Source: Pyropia haitanensis
Lineage: Eukaryota > Rhodophyta > Bangiophyceae > Bangiales > Bangiaceae
Direction: 5' to 3'
NCBI GenBank assembly: GCA_008729055.1
Contig: SDUX01000002.1
Span: forward strand, 7,479,485 to 7,543,484
Length of the DNA stretch: 64,000 bases
The position numbers and the translations under genes were made by a program. Positions 23,446-34,701 of this stretch are shown here, one piece after another. The notes below the pieces were generated by a model. That model was not told the origin of the DNA. It saw only the letters and a list, made by a program, of their open reading frames with translations, and did no database searches. Within the stretch, counting starts at the first letter, position 1; each line of letters begins with the position of its first letter.

Positions 23446-25406
23446 TCGTCGGCAGCGGCGGCTCGGCGGGGGTGGCCACCACTGGCGGTCCGCGCCCCCC
23501 CCCTCCCCCCCCCCCCCCACCCCCCCCCCCCCCCCCCCAACCACCCACCAGCCCCGCCGATATGGCGGCGATGGCGCTCGTCGAGAAGCGCCGCCAGAAC
23601 CGCGAGTCCGCCAAGCGCTTCCGGCGCGTCCAAAAGGAGCGCTCCGCCGCCAAGGAGGCGGCGCTCGCCGAGTCGGCGGCCGCCCTCGACGCGACGCGCG
23701 GCGCGCTCGCGGCGGAGCGGCGGAACAGCGCGGCACTCGCGGCGGCGCTGCGGCGGTCGGAAGCGGCGGTCGCGGCGTACCGGGCGGCGGCGTGTGTGTG
23801 TGGGGCGGTGGCGTACGTGGGGCGGCGTGTGGGGGGGGGGGGGTGGGGCTGCCGCCGGGGGGAGTGGGGGGGGGGGGTTTGTGGGGGGGGGGGGGGGGGG
23901 TTGGGCGTCGTCGCGGGGGGAGGAGGGCCGGCTGGGGGGGGGGGGGGGGGGTCCGCACGCCGCGAGTGGCCACCCCCAGGGGCCGCCCCACCCCATGGAC
24001 GCGCGTGGTCAGGGCGGCGGCAGCGGCATGGGCGCGGGGGGAGGTATGGCTGGCGCCACGCTCGGCGGTGGCGTCGGCACCGCCGCCGCCGCCGCCACCA
24101 CCACCGCCGCGGTCGGCGTGGCTGGCGACTGGCGTCCCGCCGCGGCGCCACACCGCAAGCGCGTCCGCGACGCGATGGCCATCTCGAGCCTCCTCTCCAC
24201 CGATGCGGCTGCCGACGCACAGCCGCCGCAGCGGCGGCCACCACCAGCGGCCGGCAGCGCCGGCGGCGGCAGCTTTGGCAGCAGTTTTGGCGGCGGCAGC
24301 GTCGGCGGCGGCGGCAGCGTCGGTGGGGGCGGCAGCCTCGGCGGCGGCGGGGGCAGCCTCGGCGGTGGTGGCGGCGGCGGCGGGGGCAGCCTCGGCGGTG
24401 GTGGCAGCTTTGGCGGCGGCGGCGGCGGCGGCAGCCTCGGCGGTGGTGGCGGCGGCGGCAGCGGCGGCGGCGGCGGCGGCCACGTTGGCGACGTGCGGTA
24501 CGTGCTTCCCCCCTTTGCGTCCCCCCCCCCCCCGCCCCCCCCACCCCCTCCCTCCCATCCTCCTCCCCCCCCCCCCCACCCCTCCCACCCCCCGCTCCCC
24601 CTCCCCCACCCCGCCCCGCCGCCCTCCACGCCGCCGAGGCCACCGCCGCCGCGGCGGTCGCGGCGCACCTGGGCGCCGCGGCGGCGCCGACGCGCGGCGG
24701 CGGCGGTGGCGGCGGCCACCCCGCGGCCTTCCCCGTCGCGACGGCGCTGCTGCTGTCGGGCCCGGCGGGGGCGGTGGTCGCCGCACGGCGGGGGGGGGGG
24801 GCGGGCTGCCGGCTCGCGCCGGTCGAGCCAGGGTCGGCGTGGCCCGCCGCGACGGTCGCGGAGCCGCCCGCGGGGAGCGGGGGGTGGGGGGGGGGGGGAA
24901 TGGGGGGAATGGGAGGGGTGGGGGGGTGGGGGGGGCCGCCGCCGCCGCTGCCGCAGCCGCCGCCGCCGCCGCCGGTGGGGTGGCGGGCGGTGGCGGCGGC
25001 GGCGGCGGCGGCACCCCCCCCCGGGCTCCCCCCTCCCCACCGCCTCGCCGCCGCGGCGGCGGCGGCGGCGGCGGCGGTCGTGGCGGCGGCGGCGGCAACG
25101 CCCGCCGCGGCGGCAACCGCCGCCGCCACCGCCGCGCTCGTCGCGGTGGCCCGCCGCGGCCGTGGCGCCGTCGCGGTGACCGAGCCGTACCTCGCCGCGG
25201 CGGTGCCGCCACCCGCCGGCAGTGGTGGCGGCGGCGGCGACGTGGCAGACGGTGGTGGCGGTCGGGGGGCGGAGGGGGGGGGGGGGGGGGGCGCCGCCGG
25301 GGGGGGGGGGGGGGGGGCGCCGCCGCCCGTGCCGGTCGTTGCCGGCCTCGTGGCGCTCGCCGACGGCTACGTGCTTGTTGTTGAGTTCTTGATGCCCTAC
25401 CGGTGA
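21164..25406 (+). CDS. bZIP transcription factor, hyper-repetitive; several frame changes
   Basis: Probable nuclear DNA-binding protein. The ATG at 21164 opens a frame with Pro, Ala, Gly and His-Gly repeats. Around 23560-23790 a clear bZIP basic region appears: EKRRQNRESAKRFRRVQKE, with invariant Asn and Arg in N-x7-R spacing, then an Ala-rich helix with Leu at +22, +29, +36 and +50 from that Asn. This register is four residues later than the classical first Leu (+18). Further believable pieces are RKRVRDAMAISSLLSTDA (about 24150) and a clean C-terminus LADGYVLVVEFLMPYR ending at 25406. No single frame covers these: frame changes occur about 21960-22130, 22880-22960, 23815-23965 and 24500-24640. 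The last two lie beside GTACGT donors (23813 and 24498), so they may be introns; the first two lie in G-runs or triplet repeats, where length errors are likely. Coordinates give the whole locus, not one open frame. Confidence 0.6.
21721..21788 (+). repeat. (CGGGCA)n hexamer repeat encoding Gly-His
   Basis: About eleven perfect hexamers followed by three CGGCAA units. In the frame starting at 21164 it encodes alternating Gly-His then Gly-Asn, inside the N-terminal part of the bZIP protein. His-Gly tracts can bind metals; no function is claimed here. Confidence 0.9.
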
Positions 25407-27361
25407 CGGGGGGGCGCGCGGGGCGCGGGGGGCGGGGGCGCCTGCCCTCCCTTCCCCCCCCCCCCCCCCGCCCCACTCTCAAGACTCATCATGCACACAC
25501 TCCACGGCAAAGCCCCCCCCCCGCCCGCCCCCCTCCCCCATCCCCCTCCTACGGCATGCTCCGCCGCCACCCCCGCCGCCACCGCTCCCATCCCCCCCCC
25601 TCGCCACCCCCGTCCGCCGTCCACTCCCCCCAACCCCCCTCTCCCTGGCTGGCGCCCGTTCGTTCTTGTTGTGTTGCTGTTTGCGCCGCCACCTTGACGG
25701 GCGGCGGACCACCAGTTTTGGATCCCGCACGCCGCCGCCGCGCGTCGCGAGTCGCGGTGCGGCTGCCGCGGGGTCCGTGGCGGGCGGCAGCGGGATGAGG
25801 CGCGGCGGCGGCGGCGGCACGCAGGGAGCAGCCGGCCGAGGCGTGGCAGGTGGTCCCGTCGGCTCGGGGGGAAGGCCGGGCGATGGCCTGGGGGCGGCGC
25901 GCGCGCGGCGCGGCGGGGCGGCACCGTCAAGACCTGGAAAAGTAGACCAAAACCTCAAGACCAACGGCGAACAGGCCAAGCCGAGGCCCGGATGCGGCAG
26001 CCAACGGCGAGCCGGTCGTCCTCGCCGACGCGCTGTTCGTGGTCCCGGCGGTCACGGGCACGTCGATTTTGGGCCACTGGTTGCCGCTGTGTGTCGCGGC
26101 GCCAAGATCTGAACCCGTCCCCTTGGCGCCTTCCGCTCCTGCCCACGCCGCCGGGTTTGGACAGCTTGGACCTGGCGAGCCGTGCCGGACGCGGCTGCTG
26201 TCACTGCTGCTGACGGCCCTGTTCTGCACAGGGTGCCACGCCGTGCGCCCTCTGTCCTCTGACCATGGGCGAAGGTGCGTTTGGTGGTTTTTGTTTTTGG
26301 TCATCTTCCATGCCTGCCAAGTCACTCAACCGATAGGGCCTGCTGGCATACGTCTGACTTGCTACCCCGTGAAGCGACTACACAGGAGGGCAGAGACCCA
26401 CCAAGTGCACCAGCCAGAGTGGCAGCTTGCAGCGAGTCTGGTCCTACGAAGCACCACCTGATCAGCCTTGTCAGCCTAGCGTCAAAACCCTACTCGTGTC
26501 TCTCTTGGGCATCGCTATGCTCCCCGTCCTGGGTGCCGCACGGAGGTCTAAGCCGCGGAGGTGTATCCGTTCTAACCCGCCAGACCGCTCGGAACTGGGC
26601 CTGACAAACATTGGCGTACTGGCCTACTCGAGTGGACAACGACGTCGAGCCCTGTTTCCGCGAGCATCACCGCCGTCGTCACCCAGCGGTCGTCGTGGAG
26701 GTGAGAGGGAAGCACTCGGAAGTTGAGAGCGTGTGACGCGCACAGGCAAGAGGGGGGCGGGAAGCAATGTGAGGATGAAAAAGCGAGAGAGTGCGGGGCG
26801 GGGGGGGGTGGAAGTGCGGCAAATTGGAGAGTGGGCGGGGGGGGGGGGGTCGACGGCGGGAAGAGAAGCGAGCAAGCAGGAGGGGGGACGACAGAGATGA
26901 GGAGATAAGCCGGGAAGGGTAGGGAGGAAAAAGGGGAGCGGGAGAAAGCGGGGAGGGCGGGAAAAAAATCGGTGGGGGCGGGAACAAAAAACGGGGGGAG
27001 CGCGCGCGCGGAGGGATGGGGGCGCCGGGGGTGGGTAGGGAGGGGGGGTGGCGTCCCTGCAAGATCGAAAGCATCGGCGGGGCGCTCTTGAGGCGCGAGG
27101 GAAGGCGGATCAACCATGGATCCACAACAAGAACAAAAAAAAAAATGCGGGACCGTCTGGACAAACGACACAAAATAGACGACATCCCACCCACGTGCAG
27201 GACTGGGGCATAGCCCACCTCCCGCCTCCCCCCCCCCCCTCCTCCCGCAGTGCTGCCGACCCGCGGGGGCGGGCCCAGCGACAGCCTGGGCCGCGCACCC
27301 GCAAAACAAAAAGTGGCGGGGCCGCCCCCCCCCCCCCCGCCCCCCACGCCGCGCTGCCGCC
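25407..27361. other. Intergenic between bZIP and GPAT
   Basis: Convergent spacer of about 2 kb. The first 0.5 kb is C-rich; 26700-27030 is purine (G/A)-rich on the plus strand. No coding pattern, RNA gene or repeat family recognised. Confidence 0.4.
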
Positions 27362-28876
27362 CTACTGCTCGTACCCGCCCAGTTGTGCGTAGGCCGCCTC
27401 GACAGCGTCTTGCACGGCGGCCGCACGGAGCCTTCTGCCCTCCTTCTTGTCCGCCACCTGCTCGGCGGTCATGGCCGCCTCGACCGCCTCCCAGTCAATC
27501 TCCTCCCCGACCGCCAAGCCCACCCCCGTGTAGTCCACGATGCGCGCCTCGCCGACGCCCACGTCGACCGTCTGCGGCGGCGGGAGGATGGCGTAGGTGG
27601 TCAACGCCATGGGATAAAAGTGGGAGGGCGTCCCGGACTTGGCCGCCGTCAGGCGCATCATCTCGACGGCGGCGGGGTCAAAGGGCGCCACCTCCACCCG
27701 CCCGCTGCTGGTGCACCGCCGGTCGCGCCCGCCCGACGGCGCAAACCACACCGCCGAGCCGCCCTCCTTGAACAGCCCCGCGGTCACGCCCGCGGTGACC
27801 CGGTTGTGCCGCACCTTGTCGTCCACCTGGTCGGGCACGTCCCGGATATGCTTCTTGGAGTAGACCGTCAGCATGTTAAAGCCGAGGGAAAAGGGCGCCG
27901 CCACCGAGTCCTCCCGCACCCGATCGCCAGCCATAAAGAGCATGCGCGCGCCGAGGTCCGCGGCGCCTTCCACCTTTGCGGCCACATTGGACAGCACCAG
28001 CGCGATGGCGTGAGGGTCCGCCTCGGACTGATGGTTGGCCAGGAAGATGACATTGTGTCCCGCGGCTTGGTGGCGCATCGCCTGCGCGAGCACCGGCGTG
28101 CCGAGCACCTGGGACTTCTGCAGGTTGACCATGGCAAGACAAAACTGAAGGCCAAACGCGTAGTAATCAAAAGGTGACCGGACCGCCACGTGGTGAGGCT
28201 CAAACGCGGCGGGCGTGGCGGTCTGCGTGCGCACCAGCTCCAGCAGCGTCGAGAAGGTGTGGTCGGTAAAGGCGCGGGGGCTCCCAAACAGCTCCGCCAC
28301 GGGCGGCGAGATGGCCGCCGCGGCAGCGTAGGAGGAGTGCCAGCCAACGAGGATGGCCGCCGCCGACGGGGGGATGCGGCCAGCCGCGGCATACGCGGCC
28401 ACGCGGTCCACAAACGTGAGGCCATCGTCGGGGACGTCGGCGACAATGGCCCCTTGCGGGCAGGGCAGTTGGACCGCCACCGCTGGAGCGGCCGTCGTGG
28501 TGGCCGCGGCGACGCCGCCCGGCGCGGCCGACGACGTGGGCGCCACCGCACCGCCGCCGCCGCCGCCGCCACCGCCGCCACCACCGGCAGCGCCACCACC
28601 GTGGCCATTGCCGTCGCTCATCCCCACCACCCAGGTGGTACCGCCACCACGTTCCGCCACAGACGACGGCCGCAGCGGCGGCGGCAAGCCCGCCCAGCCC
28701 ACAGCATGAGGTCTTGCCCCCGGTCGTGGCCGAGCCGCCGCCACCGCCGCCGTTCGGGGATGGTGGCGGTGGTGAGAGGCGCCACGCAGGGGACCCCGCC
28801 GCGCACGCCAGACCGACGCCCGTGGGGGGGCCGCGACGGGCACAGCAAACGCCGTGGCAGCGGCGGGGGAGGTCAT
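27362..28876 (-). CDS. ATS1: Glycerol-3-phosphate acyltransferase, plastid (ATS1/PlsB-like soluble type)
   Basis: Acylates glycerol-3-phosphate at sn-1 with acyl-ACP, the first step of plastid glycerolipid synthesis. The ATG at 28876 gives 504 residues; an in-frame ATG at 28978 is the alternative. The N-terminus (MTSPAAATAFAVPVAAPPRA, then Arg-rich) is a plausible transit peptide, followed by a Gly/Ala-rich linker. The enzyme starts at about residue 150. Family marks in order: PFDYYAFGLQF, the acyltransferase NHX4D motif as NHQSEAD (about residue 281), FMAGDRVREDSVAAPFSLGFN, the HIRDVPD segment, and WFAPSGGRDR, all characteristic of the plant plastid enzyme. Plant mature enzymes are about 370 residues, matching the length here after the linker. 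Single exon. The neighbouring gene upstream on the same strand is another plastid enzyme candidate (IPMDH-like), but the two have separate promoter space. Confidence 0.93.
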   Translation of the reverse strand: MTSPAAATAFAVPVAAPPRASVWRARRGPLRGASHHRHHPRTAAVAAARPRPGARPHAVGWAGLPPPLRPSSVAERGGGTTWVVGMSDGNGHGGGAAGGGGGGGGGGGGAVAPTSSAAPGGVAAATTTAAPAVAVQLPCPQGAIVADVPDDGLTFVDRVAAYAAAGRIPPSAAAILVGWHSSYAAAAAISPPVAELFGSPRAFTDHTFSTLLELVRTQTATPAAFEPHHVAVRSPFDYYAFGLQFCLAMVNLQKSQVLGTPVLAQAMRHQAAGHNVIFLANHQSEADPHAIALVLSNVAAKVEGAADLGARMLFMAGDRVREDSVAAPFSLGFNMLTVYSKKHIRDVPDQVDDKVRHNRVTAGVTAGLFKEGGSAVWFAPSGGRDRRCTSSGRVEVAPFDPAAVEMMRLTAAKSGTPSHFYPMALTTYAILPPPQTVDVGVGEARIVDYTGVGLAVGEEIDWEAVEAAMTAEQVADKKEGRRLRAAAVQDAVEAAYAQLGGYEQ

Positions 28877-29379
28877 CGTGACGGCACGGCCAGTACCAAG
28901 AGGACGCTGCCGGCAGCCAGAGTCGCCACTACCGCGGGAGACCGGAGAGGCACGGCGGGAGGGGTCTGTGGCTGGCATTGGCAGCGGTCGCGCGCCGCAC
29001 CGATGGACGCGCGCCTGCGAGCGCCCAAGCCCACACGTTGGGGGGGCTCGCTGGCCGGGACTTAGCAGGTGCTCCGAACCGGTGTGTGGCCCCTGATCAA
29101 GGCTTGGGACAGAAGTTGGACAACTCGGATACAAGAAATTGGTGGTCTTTGGTCGAGCCCCGCACCCGCGTCAAGTACGTCGGCCACCAAGACACAGCGT
29201 GGATTTCGTAGACGGGAACGAAAAGAGAAAAACGGGGAAGTGGGGGGGGGGGGGAAGCCGCGAAGCAGGGTAACGCAAAGGACGGAGAAGCCGACTGTAC
29301 AGCAGACAGCGCGGCTCCTCCAAAACAAAAGGAAAAACGCAAGCACATCTACACTACAACCGCCACAGCGGGGACTGCT
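28877..29379. other. Intergenic, GPAT upstream / IPMDH-like 3' region
   Basis: About 0.5 kb. It should include the GPAT promoter and the 3' UTR of the IPMDH-like gene. No element recognised with confidence. Confidence 0.4.
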
Positions 29380-30982
29380 CTACTCGCCGCACTCCTCTGG
29401 CGCACACACGACCTCCAATGCATACATGACGTCCAGCGACGACAGCATGGCGTCGCCAAAGCCCGCTGCGTCCACCAGTGGTGCGTTGCCCGCGAGCATC
29501 TCCTGCATGCCCACATACGCGGGCGCGTCAAGCGTCCTCACCGCGTCCATCGTTCGCGCAAGCGCCTGCTGGATCAGGTTGGCCGCTGCCGGCTCCGACA
29601 GCGCGTACCGCAGCATCATCGCCACAGCCCGGATGGTGGACACAGGGTTGGCCACCAGACTGCTGTTGCGGATGGTCTTGCCCATCGTTGACTCGGGGTA
29701 GGCCGACAGGTTGTACACGTCGGCGGGACCAAAGACGGCCACGCCATCGCCAAACCACGCAGAGGGGGAGAGGCGCTGGGGGCCTGACAAAGCCGCAGCC
29801 GTCTCGCACAACAGGTCCCCAAACAGGTTACTGGTGACGACCACATCAAACGCGCGGGGGCGCAGCACGACCTCCCTGCAAAAGTCGTCAACATACTGTA
29901 GACACCACAGCGGACCAGCGAGGGACCAACACGAAATAAATAAGGCAGGCCGAGAAGACAAGAGGCATCCAAGGCAGGTGTAACAGAAACAAAAACCAGA
30001 GCACACCGTATCGTTAGTATCTCACAAGTGAAGAAAGGCAAAAGCGCACAGCAACACGGCGCCGCTGCACCATGACGAAAGCAGCCTCTGGCTCACACCA
30101 AGGCCACCCCTGCAAGGACCGCGCCCCTCTGCCGCTCATCCAGCAGAACAGCAAGCCAACCAGACGTACCAGGTCGTCCAGCAAAATCTCTGGCCGGTTC
30201 TTGGCCGCCTTTGCAAAGTAGTCGTGCAGCTTACGCCGCCAAAAGGCGGAAACCTTCATCGCGTCGGCCTTGTCCACGTTGGTCACCCGCCCGCTGCGGA
30301 GCGCCGCGGCAGAGAGCGCCACCTGCCCGATCCGCTCCACAGTCGCCGTGTCGTACGACATAACGGACGACGCGCTGTCGTCAGAGCCGTCGTCGCCAAC
30401 GGGGGGCGTGTAGGGCAGGGCGCCGCCGCTCACCTCCCGCACCACCAGCAAGTCCATGCCCGTCACAATGTCAGGCCGCAGCGGTGACTGGCCGACCAGC
30501 TGCTCCGTCACAGTCACAGGCCGGAGCTGAGCAAACAGGCCGAGGCCCGCCCGCAGGCTGTCGTGCGCCGAGTCAGCGCGCGTCTTGCCCTGGGGGCCAC
30601 GGAGGACCGCATCCGCCGCCTTGCACGCCGCCAGCGTCTCGGGCGCAACTGTCGACGCGTCACTGTCCGAAGCATAGGGCAGCCGTTCAAAGTCAAAGTG
30701 GATGTCAGCAAAGGAGCCCACCGACTCGAGCACCGAAATCGCCACGTCGGTCACGGCCGGGCCCGCGCCGTCGCCCGTCAGAACGGCAATCTTGTACGGC
30801 CGCTCAGCGGTGCCCTTCTCCTTTGTCAGCTTCGTGGCCATGCGCAGGCCAACGCCGGCAGCGCGGACAGGCGCAACGGGCAGCAGGGGCACATGGAAAG
30901 GGCGCACCGATCGGGGGCTGCATGACCGGCTCTGCGCGCGGCCGACCGTCAGGCCGACGCACGGAGCGATGAAGGCCACCAT
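29380..30982 (-). CDS. 3-isopropylmalate-dehydrogenase-like protein, plastid precursor, one intron
   Basis: Belongs to the IPMDH/isocitrate dehydrogenase family (leucine synthesis in the plastid). Exon 1 30982-30170, intron 30169-29896 (GTACGT...TACAG, 274 nt), exon 2 29895-29380; 442 aa. The first ATG (MVAFIAPCVG) starts a transit-like segment; the enzyme begins at YKIAVLTGDGAGPAV. Conserved parts include LGLFAQLRPV, GMDLLVVREVSGGALPY, SGRVTNVDKADAMKVSAFWRR with the catalytic Lys, YVDDFCREVV across the splice, and VTSNLFGDLLCE. Two hallmark sites are altered: the NAD-binding loop EPIHGSAPDIAGK of normal enzymes is replaced by a segment reading GPADVYNLSAYPESTMGK, and the metal-ligand Asp after GDxLS is Glu. 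So the fold is secure, but the substrate or cofactor, or catalysis itself, may differ. It could be a divergent paralogue beside a normal copy elsewhere. Confidence 0.8.
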
Positions 30983-31588
30983 TGTCAAAGCGGCCTCACG
31001 CAGGAGCGAACAGGTAGGTGAGGGGTACAGAACACGACCAGTGCCGGTGCGAGCGGGATCGGGGAGCGCCGCGACTTGGGGGGGGGGTGATAACGGCCAG
31101 ATCCGCAGGGTTTGCACTGGGGATTCGGCCGGTGCCGCCAAGAAAATCTGCTCAACCGACGTCCAGCGAGCGGGCGACAGCGCCAAGCATGCCCGAGCTG
31201 CTGCACACGCAGCGTTGGGCAGCAAAGATGTCTGGGTGACCTGTCCACTCGGAATCAACTGATCCGCAGCAAAGAAGTCCAGTAGGAAAGAGGTTCTCGT
31301 GGCCAATCAAGACACTGCAAGATTGATATGCCTCCTCTCTTTGTTGGAAAAGTTGTAAATCTTGAGCGACTCTGGCATGATACATATGTTCATGGCTTTC
31401 CGAGCTGTGCACTACGGGTGTCCAAATCTGCCCGCGCGTGAAAAAAAAAAAAAAAAGTAGGTCTGAGCCGCCGCCGCCGCCGCCGCACACCGCACAGTTC
31501 GGTCGGTACCATTGCCGGCTCCCCCACCCCGTGCGACCCGCCCACCCTTGTCCTCCGTCTCTCTCCCCCCCCCCGTCTTTTGGCCTTC
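30983..31588. other. Divergent promoter region (IPMDH-like / Ala-Arg-rich gene)
   Basis: About 0.6 kb between divergent starts. 31285-31400 is comparatively AT-rich, and a run of 16 A lies at 31441-31456. No definite TATA box was identified for either gene. Confidence 0.4.
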
Positions 31589-32027
31589 ATGGCGGCCGTG
31601 ACCCCCCCCCACGACGCGGGGCCGTCGGCCAAGCAGGTCGCCCGCACCGCCCGGCGGGCGGCCCGCCGTGCCCGCGACGCCGACGACGACTGGGCGCTGG
31701 CGCTGGCGCAAGCCGCGGCGGTGGTCCCCCCCCCCCCACCGCCGCCGCCGCCGCCGGCGGCGGGCACGACGCCCCCGGCGGCGCCCCCGCCGACGCCGAC
31801 GCCGTGCTGCGGCGGGTGCCCAAGCGCGCCCGCCGGGCCGTCGCGGCGGTCGCCTCCATTGTCGCCGCCTCCGTCGCGGCGGGCGCGGCGCGACCGCGGC
31901 GGCCGCCCGCGGCGGCCGCCGCCGCCGCCCGCGACGGTGGCGACGGCGGCAACGACGCGGCCGCCGCGGCGGCGGCCGAGGCCCGTGACGCGCGGCGGGA
32001 GGCCAAGTGGGAGCGACGACACCGGCG

Positions 32028-32060
<33 letters not shown>

Positions 32061-32180
32061 AACAGAGGCGGCGGGCGACGGCCGCGACGCGCGGGCGGCC
32101 ATGGCCGTGGCCGGCGACGGGGGGGGTACCCCTGCCGCCGACGGCGACGGCACTGGCGACGGTGCCGCGTCGCTGACAGA

Positions 32181-32227
<47 letters not shown>

Positions 32228-33139
32228 GTGCGGACGCGGGGGCGGTGAGCCCGCGCGACGCGCGGCGGGCGGCCAAGCGGGAGCGGCGGGCGCGGCGGGC
32301 GGCGGCGGCGACCGCCGCGGCGGCCGCCGCGGCAGCAGCGCAAGGTGGTGGTGCGGGGCACGCCGGCAGCCCGCTGGGGACCGCCAACGGCGGCACCAGC
32401 GCGGGCGGCGTGCCGGCAGGGGCACCGTCGGCCGCCGCGGTACCGCCGTCGGCGGCGGCGGCGGCGGCGGCACCGGCGGCGCCGGCGGCAGCGGCGGCAC
32501 CGGCGGCAGCGGCGGCACCGGCAGCGGCGGGCGCGCCGGCCACCCACTCGCTGCGGCACCTGTTTGGCTTTGCCGCGGGCGGCCCCCCCCCGGGGGCGCC
32601 CGCCGCCGGCGCGCCCGCGACCGCCGCCGCCGCCGCCGCCACCAGTGCCGCCACCGTCGCGGCGGTGCTGGGCGTCAGCCCCGCGGTGGCCGCCGCCGTC
32701 GCCGCCGTCGGCGCGCCGCCACCGCCGCCGCGGCCGGCGGCGGCGGCGGCGGCGGGCCGCTTCACCCTCTTTGGCGGCACCCCGACCGACGGCGGCCTCG
32801 TGTCGTCGGCGGCACCACCAGTGGCGGCGGCGGCGGCGGTACCCCCGGCGGTGCCGTCCCCCCCCCCCGGCCGGGCCCCCCCCCGGCGGCCCCTCCCCCC
32901 CGCGGCCCGTGGTGGACCGCGGCGCGTCCTTTTGCCGCCGGCCGGGCGTGGCGCTCGCGACGCTCACCGCCCGGTGGGAGGGCGGCGGCGGGCGGGAGGC
33001 GGCGCGGGCGGGGGCGCGGCGCAAGCGGCGGGATGTGCTGCGGGTGGAGGCGGCCCGCCGGGGGGGGGGGCGCCGCGGCGGCGGCGGCGGCGGCGGCGGC
33101 GGCCGGGTGGGGCGGGGGGGGGGGGGGGGCGGGCGCTGA
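31589..33139 (+). CDS. Ala/Arg-rich low-complexity hypothetical protein (frame changes)
   Basis: Not recognised. The ATG at 31589 starts MAAVTPPHDAGPSAKQV and then a basic, Ala-rich helix (RTARRAARRARDADDDWALA). The frame then moves at the C-run 31728-31740 and continues with two similar basic blocks, RDARREAKWERRHRRAAAA (about 32000) and RDARRAAKRERRARRAAAA (about 32270), so a degenerate Arg/Ala helical repeat occurs three times. Then come HSLRHLFGFAAG and GRFTLFGGTPTDGGLV segments, another frame change in the C-runs 32862-32900, and an end around SFCRRPGVALATLTARW, stopping at 33139. The non-repetitive islands and strong GC third-position bias support one real gene read through miscounted homopolymers. 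Function unknown; nucleic-acid binding by the basic helices is only a guess. Confidence 0.35.
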
Positions 33140-33423
33140 GGGAGGGGGGCGGGCGCCCTGCGGGGGGTGTAGAGGGGGGAGGGGGGTGGGAGGGGGTGGG
33201 GATGGCGGGAGTGGGGTTGCGGCGCAGGGGCGAGCGGTGGTGGACGCGGTCTTTTTTTGTTTTTTTTGTTTGTTTCCTTGTAGCGTGTGCACGGACAGGG
33301 GCGTGTACAGCACAGTACGTACACGCTGGCGTGGCGAGGGCGGCGTGGCGGCTGCGGCGGCGGACCCGCGGGGCGGCATGCCCACCGCCGGGGCGGGACG
33401 CCACGCCCGGCGGGGGCGCGCGG

Positions 33424-33451
33424 CTAGTGCCCCCCCCTGCCGCCGCCGCCG

Positions 33452-33482
<31 letters not shown>

Positions 33483-33575
33483 CGCCACCGCCGCCGCCGC
33501 TGCCGCCGTCGCCGCCGCCGCCGCCGCCGCTGCCGCCGCCGCCGCCGCTGCCGCCGCCGCCGCCGCTGCCGCCGC

Positions 33576-33606
<31 letters not shown>

Positions 33607-34037
33607 GCGGCGTGCCGCCGCGGCGTGCCGCCACACGGGCACAGCCGGCGCGGGCGGCCGCGCGGGGCGGGCGGTTACCCCCCCCCAGGATGGCGTCCCA
33701 CCCCCCCCCCCCCCCCCCGCCCACGCCGGCCGCGGCGACCGCCGCGGCAGCACCACCGCGTCGTCGGGCGCGAGCGGCGGCAGGCCGCCGCCGCCCCCCG
33801 CCCGCGCCAGCAGCCCGTCGGCCGCCGCCGTCGACGCTGCCGCCGACGCGGCGGCGGCGGCGGCCAGCCGGGCCGCCGCCGCGGCGGTGCCGCGGCGGCG
33901 GTCGGCGGCGGCGGCGAGCCACCGCCGTGCCGCGGTGGCGGCGGCGGCGGTGGCGGTGGCGCCGCCGTTGGCGTCGCCGTCGGCGTCGCCGCCGTCGCCG
34001 CCGCCGCCGCCGCGCAGCGGGTAGCCGCGGGTCGGGC

Positions 34038-34068
<31 letters not shown>

Positions 34069-34326
34069 GGCGGTGGTGGCGGCGGCGGCGGCGGCGTCCC
34101 CGTTCCGCCCTGGTGGTGGGGGGGAGGAGGGGGCGGGGGGGCCGCCGCCAGCGCCGCCGCCACGGCGGTGAGGGTAGACGCCAGCTGGTGCAGCGACGCC
34201 ACCCCGTCGACGGCGGCGCCGTCGGTGGCGGCGCCGGCGCCGGCACTGGCGGCGGCACTGGCGGCGGCACCGGCGGTGGCACCGGCGGCACCGGCGGTGC
34301 CCACACCGCCCGCCGGGCGTGGCGCC

Positions 34327-34360
<34 letters not shown>

Positions 34361-34456
34361 CGGCCACCCCCAGCGGCGGCGGCGGCGGCAGTACAGGCGG
34401 CGGCGGCGGCAGCAGTGGCGCCGCGGCGGCCACCCCCCCCGCCGCGGCGGTGAGGT

Positions 34457-34495
<39 letters not shown>

Positions 34496-34664
34496 CCGCG
34501 TCGGCGGCGCCCGCCGCCGCGGCACGCGCGTCGGCGGCGGCCACCCGGCGGGCGGCCGCCGCGGACCGCCCGGCGGCCGCGTCGAGGCGGGCGGTGAGGG
34601 CGGCGGTGGCCGCCGCGGCGGCCGCCGCGTCGGCCGCCGCGTCGCAAACGGTCGCGCGGAGGCG

Positions 34665-34701
<37 letters not shown>

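Noticed and set aside
21332..25129. Very long minus-strand frame (over 1200 codons) across the bZIP locus
   Set aside because: Made only of Pro/Arg/Ala runs produced by triplet repeats; the bZIP motif and normal C-terminus are on the plus strand.
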